Positions 1-11,389 of a DNA stretch of 64,000 bases are shown piece after piece. The stretch is from NCBI GenBank assembly GCA_037893245.1, contig JBAIAA010000443.1, positions 806,001 to 870,000 on the forward strand, written 5' to 3'. The translations under genes and the position numbers were made by a program. The first letter of the stretch is position 1. Each line of letters begins with the position of its first letter. This DNA is from Crossaster papposus. Its lineage: Eukaryota > Echinodermata > Asteroidea > Velatida > Solasteridae. Under the pieces are notes generated by a model. It searched no databases, was not told the origin of the DNA, and saw nothing but the letters and a program-made list of their open reading frames with translations.

Positions 1-334
1 GACGCCAACTTTGCCTTTGATCTGATCAGTGAGCTAGCGGGAGCCTTCTTAGCTGCAGCCGATACTCGTTCTCAGGACTGCTCTGCCTATGCCATACAGG
101 AGCTGCTTCAGATCTACGATTGCAAGGAATCACCAAAAGAATCGTAAGTAACTCTTTCAATTTTGTTATTCATTTGATAGAATTTTCGATTATAATTTGT
201 GATTAAAGTATATAAAGTGATAAGAATACAAATATATCTGGAGCCTTTCTTTTATAGAAAGATTGTTAACTTTATGTTTATTTCCTTTCATTGATTGTCT
301 ATGTTGACAATCATCCGCCTGTTAAAGTTATATC

Positions 335-640
335 TGGTGGAGTGCCATGCCGTGCTCTCGTGGTCTGGAGCATTGAATTTGTGGTCTGGGGAATTCTGCA
401 GTTTGCGGGTTTGAGTCCAGCCTGGGTTTATGTCCAGCCTGGGTTTATAATGTGTGTGCCCTTGGGCGAGGTACTTATTCACTGTTTGCTTCTCTCCACC
501 CAGGAGTAAATGGGTATCTATGAGTGCAGAGATGGTTATTGTGGTTGATTTAGCTGCATTGCGCCAAACTGGCAGCATCAAGCTGTATACTTCTCAGGGA
601 GCTGAGATTGTATTTGGAATGTTTCATTGCCCCAATGATT
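335..640 (+). repeat. SINE in ATR intron
   Basis: The stretch holds a B-box-like GGGTTTGAGTCC near 408 and then a body with CCCTTGGGCGAGGTACTTA and TAAATGGGTATCTATGAG, a layout typical of tRNA-derived SINEs of marine invertebrates. ORFs here are not coding. It lies between two ATR exons. Confidence 0.55.
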
Positions 641-1119
641 AGAGTAATAATGATGCAGCTCCTTGGTTATCTGACATGGTGGATAAGTTCACTTTACAAT
701 CTCATTATTATAGCAGCTGTAATGGTAAATCAGATGCAGGTCAAATTTAAATTTTGTCGTATTAACTTTTCCCGACCTGTAGATCTGGCCGTCAGCTTTG
801 GAGGCGTTTCTCCGGCCACATTAAGGAAATCTTACTCCCCCTCCTTGATGCTAAGTATGTCCCCGCCTCTTCTCTTTCATGGACTAACATCCCTAAGCCC
901 ATCTATCGGAGCAAGAAAGGCAAGACGTACAAGGACTGGGTCTGTGCTTGGACTGGATACCTTGTTACCAAGGTAACACTGATATACAGAAATTGTGGAT
1001 TTCAAAAAATATATATATTTAAACATTTGACATTTTTTGAGTGCTCTGTAAAATGCTGTGACCTTGTGATCTGGAGCATTGAATTTATTATTATTATTTA
1101 TTAATAACCAAGAATCCCT

Positions 1120-1500
1120 CAAAAGCGTAAGCCTGAAGAAACCTGTATAGAGAGAAGACAATGAGAAGAAGGTACAGTTTTAGGAGGAAAACCAAGAAGA
1201 ATATACTGGGGAAAACCCACGGAATCAGGCAGGGACTGAAAACCCAATCCACATATTGACCCATCAGTCTTTCATTTTAATAAACACGAGGAGAGCTTAA
1301 AATCGCTTTCCTTAAATCCTGATGTTTATTTGAATCCTGCTATTCGCTCTCCTTAAATAAAAAGTCAAATAAGTTAAGAGGGCCTAATATTTCGATCGTA
1401 ACAAGATCTTCTTCGGAGACAAAATAAAAAAAAAGAAAGAAAAAAAGTACGAAAACAAGAGCTGTTTCGGCCTACATGTGTATGTCCGAAACAGCAAAAA
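1120..1500. repeat. Decayed repeat remnants, including a GCTGTTTCGGC hairpin tail
   Basis: 1170-1255 carries a SINE-like body (GGAGGAAAACCAAGAAG, GGGGAAAACCCACGG, AACCCAATCCACAT). 1458-1495 holds the hairpin GCTGTTTCGGC...GTCCGAAACAGC followed by poly-A. The same hairpin closes the repeat modules at 52620 and 56720-56935, so that array belongs to a family dispersed elsewhere in the genome. No ATR exon is visible here. Confidence 0.5.
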
Positions 1501-1799
1501 AAAAACATGATAAAGATAATACATGTAAATTTTCATTACTGTATTTGTAGCACTGGTTTATTTACACTCACTAATGGAAAACGGGCATTATTATCCACCG
1601 AGTCGAAGTTTGCTAATGCATGTGCTAGCTACACATTTGTTTACAGTGCGCGCGCACACTGTACTTCTTTGTTTAGTCTCAGTGCCATACAATAATGTAC
1701 CACTTATATTTTACCACAAAACGTATTGCTTGCGTCAGGCACTCACATGCGCACGTGCATTGGCAGCCAGCCACATTGACTCATATATGACTAAAGAGC

Positions 1800-1985
1800 A
1801 CAGCCAGAGATCGAAAGTATTTGAATTTTCCAGAGGGAGGAAAACCGGAGGACCCGGAGAAAAACCCTCGTGACACAGAAAAAAAACCAACGCATAGCCG
1901 TACTCGCATATGGTCCGGGACGGGTATTGAACCGGGGCCACATTGGTGAGAGGCAAGCGTTTCTACGCACAAGCCACCCATGGAC
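1800..1985 (-). repeat. tRNA-derived SINE
   Basis: On the minus strand a tRNA-like head with a B-box (CCGGTTCAATACC) is followed by the tail TTTTTCTCCGGGTCCTCC and GGTTTTCCTCCCTCTGG. Such a head and conserved tail are usual in tRNA-derived SINEs. It sits in the ATR intron where an exon is missing. Confidence 0.6.
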
Positions 1986-3183
1986 AATTAGCTCCTAAAA
2001 TACTCTTCTAAGGTTAACACAATACTTTTGTTGTAATTAACATAAAGATACATTTTTCTGGTAGTTCATGGATAGTTCATGGATTTCATTGGGGGGTACA
2101 TAAAAAAAGATATGCATCGTTGAGACATTTCATCAATTTTTTTCCTTAATTGGCAATTTCATCCCTGGTAGGTATCAAGTCACTTCATGAACTTTATCCC
2201 AGGAAAAAAACCACATTTACTTATTTCTGTTGAATATTACTTGTTGCCTTCAGATTTGCATATTGACGAGGATGCAGACTATCAGTTGATCCACGGTTTT
2301 CTAGAGCAGATCCCACAGGATGTACTGGCCAGGGCCTCGTTCCAATGCAAAGCCTATGCACGATCCCTCATGCACTGTGAGGCATTCATCAGTAAAAACA
2401 GACACAACTTACAGCAACAACTAGGATTCCTACAGGTAACACTAAACAAGAAATGGGTTTGCATTTTTTAGAACACTTTCCTGTCGAGAAATGTGTCCCG
2501 TTGTTTGTGAACTTTGTCTCATGCAATCAAATGCTCAATCAAATTCTTAAAATTAAATCAAGTACAGAATTAAAAATCATCCGTGAATATTCTTTTATTG
2601 TATATTATTAAGAATTCAGAAAAGTGGTTGTTTTGAAAAGGAAGACTATCCCAATCTTTCTGATTTTAGGTAAAGATGAAATTCAATAGCTTTGTTGCCA
2701 CTAGCATTGAGAAGATTTATAACAAATCTTTGACAAATAACATACAATATAACAAAGGGCTTCGTTTAAAAGTAACCTCTCACTTGCAAGAAATGAAGAA
2801 TGGGGGAGAACATCGGGAGAGATGTCCGAATGGTTCGCTGACTGCTTCTGAAACTCGCGCAAAGAAGCTATGGCTTTGTGCACATTTATAATAAAATTTG
2901 CCGCTCGTACTTCACGCTATACGCATACAAACTAATACATGCATACATTGTGTCTCCACGCTCACAGCCTTTAGATAGAGATTATTTGCTGACAATTGTG
3001 GATCTGATCCCAACTTTGATCCAATTTTTGTATTGCGAATCATGAGACCTGTTGTCTTTTTTTGCCTTTTTTTGCAGAAGCTGTACATTGCCTTGGATGA
3101 ACCGGACGGTGTGCTTGGAGTGTCTGCCATCCGACAAGAAACGCCAACATTACATGAACAGATACTGGATCATGAGAGTAGAG

Positions 3184-3535
3184 GTAAGAGGTCATGACCC
3201 CAATACCCTAACCCCAACTACAACCTAGCACACATGTGCAGATATTGGATCATGAGTAGCTAGTGTCAGCATTCATGACCTTTGTTAACACTTGCCCGAC
3301 CTCTAAAACTCAACACTCCAGAAACAGATTTTGGATTATGAGAGTATAGGTCAGAGGTCATGACCCAATCCTCCTAACCCCAACTCCAACCTAGCACACC
3401 ATGTACAGATATTGTATCATGAGTAGGGGTCAGAGTTCATGACCCCAGTCCTCATTAGCCCCAACTCCCCAATTGCCTAAACTCTAAAACTCAACATTCC
3501 AGGAACAGATACTGGATCGTGAGAGTAAAGGTTAG
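3184..3535 (+). repeat. Degenerate tandem copies of the ATR exon 3078-3183 donor junction
   Basis: The exon end and donor site (GATACTGGATCATGAGAGTAG with AGGTAAGAGGTCATGACCCC) recurs in altered form near 3240, 3327, 3408 and 3503, for example GATATTGGATCATGAGTAG and GATACTGGATCGTGAGAGTA, each followed by GGTCA-type sequence and CCTAACCCCAACT. Period is about 85 bp. It is an intronic minisatellite seeded across an exon-intron border. Confidence 0.7.
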
Positions 3536-4218
3536 CCGTAACTCTAACTCAACACTCTGTCTCAAGACCCCTCTTGATATTTCCGACATCATGTCCTCAT
3601 CTTCAGGCTTAGGGCAAAATTAAAAAAACTGTAAGCTCAGAAATCTTAAGAACCTTAAGAAAACAATTGTAGCTCCTAGCTACCTGAGACGCCCGTCTCA
3701 GTATGACTCGATCGTCGTTCAGTATTCAGGAACCGTTGCTGTGTCTACAGAGGATTATGCTGGGGCTCTCCGACCGGTGAGGCAGTTTTGGAGATGATTC
3801 TTTCTTAAACTGGAAGCACATTTGTATGAACATCAGAAGGTTTAAAGTATTCCTACTTTTTTTTTCTACCTTGCTCCTACTTTTCGATTTTTTCTTTAAA
3901 TTCCTGCTATTTATCCATCATTTGTTTTGAATTCCGGTATACTTTGCGTGTATACACGTCCTTCGACAGGTTAAAAAGAATAGTTGGGCATTCCTAAATG
4001 AGTGACCTTTCTTTTTAACTTTTCTTTCAGGTAATTAACATGATGCATCTGCCTGCTATGAGCGAGCCATTCAACTGGAGCCAGATGAGCCACCCCATCA
4101 CGCCGGCTTTCTTCGTTCATTCATGGGTCTAGGTCAGCTGACCAAGGCTCTGATTCACGTCAACGGTGCTGTGGCCGAACGGTAGGTTGATAGCTGGACT
4201 AAATTCAAATTTGGGGAA

Positions 4219-4480
4219 CCGCCAACATAGGGCTGGATAGTTCAGTTGCTTGAGCATCAGAATGGCAATCTGGAGGTCACAGGTTCAAGCCCCACTCTAG
4301 TCCATTTCTTTGTTCAAATGTGAGAAATGTATTATAATGTACCTAGTCAATTTCATCTTCTAAATAGATTTCGTTGTCAAACCCTAACGCCCCAAGGTTC
4401 GTGCCAAATCGTATTAATTTTGGAGGATTAAGGACTGTTGGGGTTAATCACTGTGCTATGTACTGGAAGTAACACTAGTG
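4219..4480 (+). repeat. tRNA-derived SINE
   Basis: The head TAGTTCAGTTGCTTGAGCA resembles a tRNA A box and GGTTCAAGCCCC is a B box, about 45 bp apart. Acceptor-stem pairing is poor, so this is a SINE rather than a tRNA gene. A related piece (TTTCAAGCCCTAGC) occurs at 6193-6210 beyond the THAP-bearing insertion, so the SINE may have been split. Confidence 0.6.
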
Positions 4481-6160
4481 ACTAGTGTTATGCAAAACAG
4501 ACCCGAAAACGACCCGACTTGAAACTGACTTTGGGTCAGGTCGGGTAAGTTTTTCTATCATTTAAAGGAAACATGTAATAAGTTTTTTTTTTGCTTAAAT
4601 CAATAAAGTATCATATTGACAACAACATTATGTGTGAGGTTGTGTTTATTTTCTGTGATAAATGGGAGAAAATAATTTTTGAAAATGTTTAGTCATACCA
4701 CTCCGCCCCTCAAAGGGAAGCCTCATTAACATAACACTTCGCGTGGGGTATGACAAAAATCGAGGCAGAGAATTGCCTCGCTGCGGGGGTGCGCTACCCG
4801 GGCCTGGCTTGCATTATGCGCGCATTGCATGCAACAAGTCTTTGTCTACGAGTTTACCATGCCGGTTTTTTATTCTAAATCAGGGTAAAAATACAACTGT
4901 TTTCAGTCATGCCGACTAGATGTGTAGCTGCTGGGTGTAGCAAAACTACCAAGGATAGAGTAAGCCTTCATTTGTTTCCGGCTGATCCTAAATATCGGAG
5001 GATTTGGACAGCCAAAGTAAAGCTTACCAGAGCGAAGTGGTCCCGCCGGGCCTAGTGATTTTTCGGCCCGATCTGCAGCGACCATTTTGAGCGGTCGTGC
5101 TTCGACACTGGTCTGTACAGCAACTTTGGCATGCCCTTAAAAAACATGCTGAAGTCAGATGCTGTCCCAATGATATTACAATCAGACGATCTCTGTACTT
5201 TTTTCGTCAGATTCACTAAAAACCGACGAAGAACTTTCACGATCGTCCATGTTTAGTCCGCGCCGATTACTGTACATGTACATGTACTTTGTACGGTATC
5301 CTTTGCTTTGGACAGTGTGCGTGTGGGTGATCGCGTTTACATGTACATGTATACGTACGTGTGCACAAGGCGTACGGGATTCATACACTCTTGTACTCAC
5401 AACAATGTGTGCGTACGTGGCCACGCGAACCCGTCTCGTACCTAGACGTCGCGTACCGACTATCGATAATTTGTCCGGGTTCTGACTCGATTTACGTCAC
5501 TCATTTTGAGTGGCCGCGAAATTTAAAAAGGGGGGGTCAATTTCTGGACGGCAAATTACCACACTAAACGTACACTAGAACCAATTTTGCTTTTTATTCA
5601 CATTTTATACACATAAATCTATTGATTTAAAACAAAAAATGCGTAATGAAGATGTTAGACTACATGTTTCCTTTAAGTCGTTTCGGTTTTGCGTTTGTGA
5701 TTTTTGGGTCAGTCGGGTCGGGTCGCGGGTCGATTAAAGCTATATTGTGAAGGGAAAAAAAATGAAAAATTTAATAAATTTAAAACAACCGAAACAGGGA
5801 ATTTACTTGGTGTATTAACTTTTTTAACAGCTTCAGGATACAGCCAAATAAAAAAGAACTGTAGACCGGAAACTCGTGCGCAAAAAGATACATTGTAATA
5901 TTTTACATACCACGGGATAGTAAGTTAAACAGGAGGACTTTGCTTAATTCAATGATATTCATACGATACTGGTATAAGTTGAGGCACCAAACGGACACAA
6001 TTTGTGTTGGGCGGTGTTTTTTTTCTCTGAATTTTTGTCGAGTTGGGTTGGAGAGTTCAGATTGGTTTCAGTTCGGATTCGGTTTATATTATTTATGTCT
6101 TGGGTCAGTTTGGCGTAGTCAACCCAATCTGATGCACATTATTACTAGTGACTATTGGTA
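4480..6160. mobile_element. Decayed DNA transposon carrying a THAP-domain remnant
   Basis: The segment lies between ACTAGTGACTAGTG (4473-4486) and TACTAGTGACTA (near 6145). It has weak inverted ends built of GACCCGAC/GGTCGGGT-type words (4510-4550, and 5707-5725 in opposite sense). Inside is a THAP-domain remnant (4909-5258). End structure is poor, so limits are approximate. Confidence 0.4.
4909..5258 (+). pseudogene. THAP zinc-finger domain remnant
   Basis: One frame starts MPTRCVAAGCSKTTKDRVSL, then LHLFPADPKYRRIWTAKV, two adjacent stops (TAG TGA near 5053), then in the same frame PICSDHFERSCFDTG and GMPLKNMLKSDAVPMI. This is the C2CH THAP pattern: C-x4-C, a central W, C-x2-H, and a closing motif equivalent to AVPTIF. 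A PSDFS reading in another frame at the stops suggests two offsetting indels. THAP domains are DNA-binding modules of P-element transposases and host THAP proteins. No transposase core follows. I read it as a relic of a P-type element. Confidence 0.75.
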
Positions 6161-6309
6161 GTAGCAGCTGCTTCCATTGTGGGTGGATGTGTAGTTTCAA
6201 GCCCTAGCTAAGTATAAACTTGGACTCAGCCTTAAGTTTGTGGCCTGAGGCGCTACATCATTATTATCCTGCTCATTGGGCCAATTAAACATTCCAAATA
6301 CAAGCTCCC

Positions 6310-6705
6310 TGGGGAGTATACATGTACAGCTAAATGCTGCCATTTCAGCACAAAGAGGCGAGGTGGCGGAGGGTCAATGCCAGCTTCAATCCTGGTTCCA
6401 TGGGGTGTCTCATCATGAAGGTGTATTTCTTGGTGAGTCTTCCTCCCACTCTCTCTAGCAGTTCATCATACATGGCAGGGCGCATGCGCATGAAGTTGGT
6501 GAAGAGTACGTCTTGTGTCCTTTTTTCGGAGCTCCACCATCAGTTGATCATAGACCCCAAACTGATGTCTTCTTTCTATCCATGGCCGGACCCAGGAGAT
6601 TTTTCGGCGCGCTCTTCTTCTTATTCTTCTCTCTCTTCTTTGACGAAGGAGATGGAGCTGCAGGTTCATGATGTCATGCTGGTGATGGATGACAGCAATC
6701 ATGTG
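6310..6705 (-). pseudogene. PIF/Harbinger transposase N-terminal fragment
   Basis: The minus strand reads RRRARRKISWVRPWIERRHQFGVYDQLMVELR. After a frameshift near 6515 it continues FTNFMRMRPAMYDELLERVG, then MMRHPMEPGLKLALTLRHLAS. This is the helical region before the DDE core of Harbinger/HARBI1-type transposases (RPWxxRRxxxGxYxxLxxEL, FxxFxRMxxxxFDELLxxV, LxLTLRxLA). The catalytic core is absent, so it is a truncated, frameshifted relic. Confidence 0.75.
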
Positions 6706-6759
6706 TTCTCGCCGGTGCCGGCCTGGATCTGTTAGGAGGTCTGTTCACACTGGAGTGTA

Positions 6760-7290
6760 GAGGAGCCATCATATTTATACCAAATCTCGAGTGTATCCTG
6801 GATATACGGCAAGTATGCTATCTGTACGCTGTCTTTGCGTTTCTTAAAAGTTACAAATAAGTACATTGCGCTGCCCGGTCGCAGGACCAACGGTACTAAT
6901 TCGTGCAATACGTCGGCATTCGCTATGCGTGCGTTGTATCTGCGCTGCAAGTACGCTATGTATACGTCCAATGTACGCAGCTCATATGCTGACGGGGTGC
7001 GTGCCGCGAGGTCAGCGTATTATCGCGTATGAACCGCTTTTCCCTCACGAACACATAGCGTATTTGTACCGCGCTCGACCGATGCGGGACCGATGCGCTG
7101 CGTATTTATAACTTATCACCTGCGTAACAGCGTACGCAGCGTAGTTTTGTGCATGCCCAAAACTATCCGGCGTACTGGGCCGTACATAATACTTACACAA
7201 AACGATTGAGATGCATATGAGGTGCATATTGTGCGTATGAAAGAAATGTCAATGCGCAACTCATAAGGAAAGAGGATACGCAAAAGTGTG
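6760..7290. repeat. Low-complexity CG-rich MITE-like sequence
   Basis: Permutations of GTACGC, GCGTAT and GCATACG recur throughout and the segment ends near AGTGTGACAGGGC (7286). The GTGTGACAGGGCC word also marks 11643-11656 and 11943-11956, pointing to a shared repeat class. ORFs here look random. Confidence 0.4.
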
Positions 7291-8988
7291 ACAGGGCTTT
7301 TAAGGCCGAGATTTATTTCATTTTTTAGCAGTTGTATTGGCGACTGATGTGATTAATTGGCGTGTCGCTGGCAATACAAACGACACAATGGATTTTCCCC
7401 ATATGTCTGCCTTTAACGATCATGGTCGTCAACACACACACACACGGCTTTTTATCAGAAATCGTTCATATAATTGCGTCTTGGAAATTTAAGGATAACA
7501 ACAAAAGTGCAAGTCAACTGTTTCCTTTGTATGTATTGTTTATCAATTCTGACATTTTTAGAGGGAATTCGGTGAATGTACGCCAGTATTTTGAAATAAG
7601 GAAAAATCAAAACAAGGTCTATGGTAACTCGATATTGGTTTCTCAAAATATATTCAACTGGATGTTTTTTATTTAATTTACATTACAGCCAAATTTCCTC
7701 AGATTACAAACCACAATGACAAGCAAATGACCAGATGTAAATTTACATGGAAGAACAATTATCGACAATACCAATTACATGTACTTATATTATAGCCAAA
7801 TTCATAATTTCATAGATAGATAGATAGAAATGTATGAAAGCTGAATTTTTGTTGACTGTCAACAAGTTATTTGTGGCACTTCACATGTGATCTGTGAGCA
7901 CATTATAAAAAAGCTAAAATTGCCTAAGCAGCTGCTAAATCAATCTGAAATCAATCTCCTATAATTTGTGTACACAGCAAGTGCAGAAAAAAAAAATTAA
8001 AATCAACACTTAAAAAAGCTTAAACTAACTAAAAACTAAAAAAACAACAATGTTAACAATAGTCAAAGTTGAACCACAGCTCTCCTCTCTACCAACTACT
8101 ACGCTATTGGCGAGTTCGTTGAGGAAGCCGTTCTTTATAATTCTGTTTAGTTCTTTAATGTATACGAGTTGCCATTGCTATTTTTCATCAATATACATTC
8201 AGGCACCACCCAGCTCCTGAAAAAAAATGTGGCGAACCGCTACACCGGTTTAGTATCAAGTGTCTTCCGAGATTTTACATGCCTGATAATTTGGAAACAG
8301 AAGTTGAATCAAACTGAAACTGAGGAAATCAGCCTAAAAGAAGAAATGTCAACATACTTGATAATATTCTGCTAAAGATACAAGCACGTAATTAAGGCAA
8401 ACAGTTGAATAGATTGTACGAAGCTACACTTATTAAAAACAAATGGAAGATTGTCATCTTATTTGCATAAACTATATAATGGTGTTTTAAGAATTAGTTT
8501 TAGTTGGAGAATAGACTCGGAACTTGTAGATTTGTCCATTCTTGGCACAAATGTACCGTCCCTTGTCTGTTCTCCTTAACCCTTGTTCTATGTTCACTGC
8601 AGGTCAGTGGTACATGCAAATGTTAAATTCGGTACCGCCTGATGTGTGCATATACACACAAGCTTTTTTTTGGGGGGGGGGCACAAGAAGCTGGATACAC
8701 TACAAGAAAGGCCACTTCAAAAATCGATCTGGAACATAATACACCCACAAACACTTATCTAGAAACCCCCAAGTCTAATCAATGTACAATGGCATAATTT
8801 AATTAGCTAGTTTCATTTTTATGAGTGCTCAGCCACGATGCTAAAATATGAAATGCCTATAAAATGTTTATTCAAATACGGTTGGTGACCTTGGGAATTA
8901 CACATGCATGTATGTGTGATCATGTAAGAACTCCAACTGTCCAAAATAATCATCCATTGTTGAGAGTATAGCCTTCTTGGTAAGGCCC
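7291..8988. other. No gene recognised
   Basis: AT-rich sequence with a short (CA)n run at 7434-7443, a GATA run at 7816-7828, A-rich tracts at 7988 and 8041, and a poly-G run at 8671-8681. I see no exon, RNA gene or clear mobile element. Confidence 0.6.
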
Positions 8989-9417
8989 TTAGGATCGAGG
9001 AACAGCCGACAGCTTGAAACCGTTGGGTGGAGTCAGGAATCCAAACTTGCCGAGAACTGGAGGAATCTAATAACAAAAAAAATTAAAAATCGAAATAATT
9101 GTCAGTTACCCTAATGCTCACCACTACTTGTGTTTTTGTGTTTAAAATATTATGTGTGAAACTTTATGAGATAACTAATTAGAGCAACGCGCACGCACCA
9201 GTAACCTTAAAGGGATAATATGCCATTTGTCAGTTGTGCATTTTTATCGTTTGAAGCAACAAAAGTGCTCAAAATATATAGAAAGGTGCTTAAAAAACAA
9301 CCTGGTGAAATATTAGCTCTGTTAATGCTGCATATTCTGGGGAAAAAAAAGATGTTATAACATGTTGATTTCAATTCAAAATTTGCCGAGTCGCAATTTG
9401 AATTGAGACCACAATCT

Positions 9418-9905
9418 ATTTATTTATTTATTTATTATTTACCCTGGGGTAACCTCTCAGTGAAACACTGTTTTTCAGAGGGGCCCAGCAGTTATACAAT
9501 TTGAATTGCGAAGGACGCGGCTACAACGTAGTCGAGCCGCTGGCACGTAAAGGCGCCTCTGGCAGCCGGCCACCTCGACTCATATATGACTACGGAGCAC
9601 AGCCTGAGATAGAAAGTGATTTTTTTATATATTTTTTTATTATTTATTTTTCCCAATTGAGCCAGGAACACCGGGGCGAACCCCTTCTCTTAGCGATAAG
9701 TGTTACTGGGTTCTTTTACGTGCATTATAATGATTATTATTATACAATACACGGGACCTACAGCTTTACGTCTCATCCGAAAGACGAAGCAATAGTGGTT
9801 TCAGTGCCTTGCTTAAGGACACAGGTGTCGAGGCCGAGATTCGAACTCACGCTCTGCGGAACAATCTGCATTAAGGGTGCATTCTCAGCCAGCGGATTAC
9901 ATCTA
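9418..9905. repeat. SINE-like repeat in P450 intron
   Basis: Contains words common in invertebrate SINEs: CACGGGACCTACAGCTTTACG, CATCCGAAAGACGAAGCAAT, CTTGCTTAAGGACACAGGTG and GATTCGAACTCACGCTCTG (a B-box-like element in reverse sense). Starts in a (TTTA)n run. The 139-codon ORF across it is not a gene. Confidence 0.6.
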
Positions 9906-10394
9906 CATATAACGCACTGAATTGAACAGGCTAATAATAGTAGTGCCCACATGCGCAACGTGCGTCGTTCGAACGCTTGCGCACAGTATGGTGCACACCA
10001 GGTCTAAAATTAGTATGGGCAATACCACATGCCTAAAGCTAATGCAAATGAGCCAAATGCACTTTAAAGGTAGATATCGAACAATTTTACTACCAAATTA
10101 TTAGAAAATATCTTGTAGGCAAAAGTGAATGCCAATGCGAAGCGAATTTGACGTCACGCGGTATTCGCTGCGAAAATTCTCAAGATTTGTTTTGCAATTT
10201 CTTGTGAGAGCCAGGTAGGGACAATAATTTGGTGACAACCCGACTTTGCTTACATAGGAAAGCGTATTATTACGTCATTACGCCTTGGGGCTATTGTCTA
10301 TATTATGCCCCGCAACACTTATTCAACATACCTCAGTCTCTGCACAAGTCTCCAGGCGGAAGTTCTGCAGCATGCGAACCAATCCCATTTTAGT

Positions 10395-11056
10395 CTGTTC
10401 AACATAAGGAATTAAAAATACCAATTTAGGCACGGGTGTAAACTGGAATAGACCAGTTTCTTAAAGGCAAAAATCACGCTGCGATTTTGGTCATTGGCAA
10501 ATAGTGCAACGTGGATGGTACCCAGAAGTACACGGTTATTTCTTGGCACTCGTGCGGAAAGGAGCCCTGCTGATTTCCCTAGGCTTTGTGCGCATGGGAC
10601 GTAATCCTTTTTATTTTGTTCCCCGTTAAAAACCACTTAGACAAGAAAGTATTACCTATGACGATTTCAGTGACTTTTATAAAAGACAAATGGGACAAAT
10701 CCTAAAGAGAAATTGAGAGAAAATGACAAAACCTTTTGGCCTATTTATGTGCATGCGTACATGAATTTGAATGTATTAGGAAAGGTTTAAAAGACAAGGA
10801 AGTTAATAATCGGGAACACGGTCGTTGTGTTAGTTTGAACAACAGTTTAAAAAGCTTACATTTGCGAACAAGGGTGGCTACAAGTAGGATTGAATGTTTT
10901 TGAATAAGTCCTCTACACACATCAGTGGCGTAGCCCCTCCCCCAGGCCCAGGTCCACCCCCCTCGTCCGGGTTCGACTGAATTCCACGACCTCTTGCGTT
11001 CTACCAAACCTTCAAATATGAATTATTACAAATCACATTGTAGCGTAACGACGTAC
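10395..11056. other. P450 intron
   Basis: Lies between two P450 exons. Contains AGTGGCGTAGCC at 10924-10935, a word common in dispersed repeats. No other coding signal seen. Confidence 0.6.
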
Positions 11057-11389
11057 CTGAAGCAGTGCAAAGCGCATTCCAACACCGAACGGAATCCAAG
11101 CGCACGGGTGGCGCTTCTCACGTTGCTCCGGTGTGAACCTGTAAAAGCACAATTTTGTTAACGTCGCGATCAAAATCCTATTTTTTAGATAGTAATATCC
11201 TGCCAAGCTTCTTTTACACTATTTGAACAGAAGTTATCAGCAGATCGCAAGTGTCGCTTTTTCACCATCCCACCAAAATAGCAAAATTTAGTTTGTGCAC
11301 TGCGGCATTATTGCAAAATAATACATTTAAAATTACAATGCAACTGTTGGAAACAAACTGTGATACACACTACTAAAACTCCCCTATAC

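Larger units (their letters stand above)
1..4181 (+). pseudogene. ATR: ATR-like checkpoint kinase, FAT-domain exons (partial, apparently broken)
   Basis: ATR is the PIKK-family kinase that signals replication stress in the nucleus. Five exon segments match the helical FAT region of animal ATR in order: 1-143 (motif AAADTRSQDCSAYAIQELL), 783-972 (QLWRRF, KPIYRSK, WTGYLVTK), 2254-2435 (IPQDVLARASF, LGFLQ), 3078-3183 (LDEPDGVLGVSAIR, EQILDHES) and 4031-4181 (ACYERAIQLEP, GLGQL, HVNG). All have GT/AG borders. The family's exon or exons between KPIYRSK..YLVTK and the IPQD segment are not found, and the phases confirm a gap: 783-972 ends in phase 0 while 2254 needs phase 1. The 4031 exon is phase-compatible with 3183 but reads G-N-stop-H before DASACYER, where relatives have GLLRDA. 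No later exons (rest of FAT, kinase, FATC) are seen in the window. It is a pseudogene, partial duplicate or mis-assembled allele. Identity is firm; inactivity is inferred. Confidence 0.85.
8989..11138 (-). pseudogene. CYP3-like cytochrome P450, last three exons, heme-cysteine loop deleted
   Basis: Microsomal P450 mono-oxygenases of the CYP3 clan oxidise lipids and xenobiotics. Exons on the minus strand are 11138-11057 ([18 protein letters not shown], then VGMRFALLQ), 10394-10332 (TKMGLVRMLQNF, LETCAETE) and 9066-8989 (IPPVLGKFGFLTPP, ending SAVPRS-stop). All have AG/GT borders and compatible phases (1, 0, 0). Order and wording match the CYP3A C-terminus (PFGxGPRNCIGMRFAL, K-L-A-L-I-R-V-L-Q-N-F, ETQIP). 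Between PFG-V and GMRFAL the family has about six more residues, including the cysteine that ligates heme; here they are missing. Upstream exons (I-helix, ExxR) are not seen up to 64000. It is therefore probably a non-functional 3' fragment. CYP3 affinity is confident; the exact subfamily is not. Confidence 0.85.

Noticed and set aside
4219-4330. tRNA gene
   Set aside because: A and B boxes are present but the acceptor and anticodon stems do not pair well; it is a tRNA-derived SINE.
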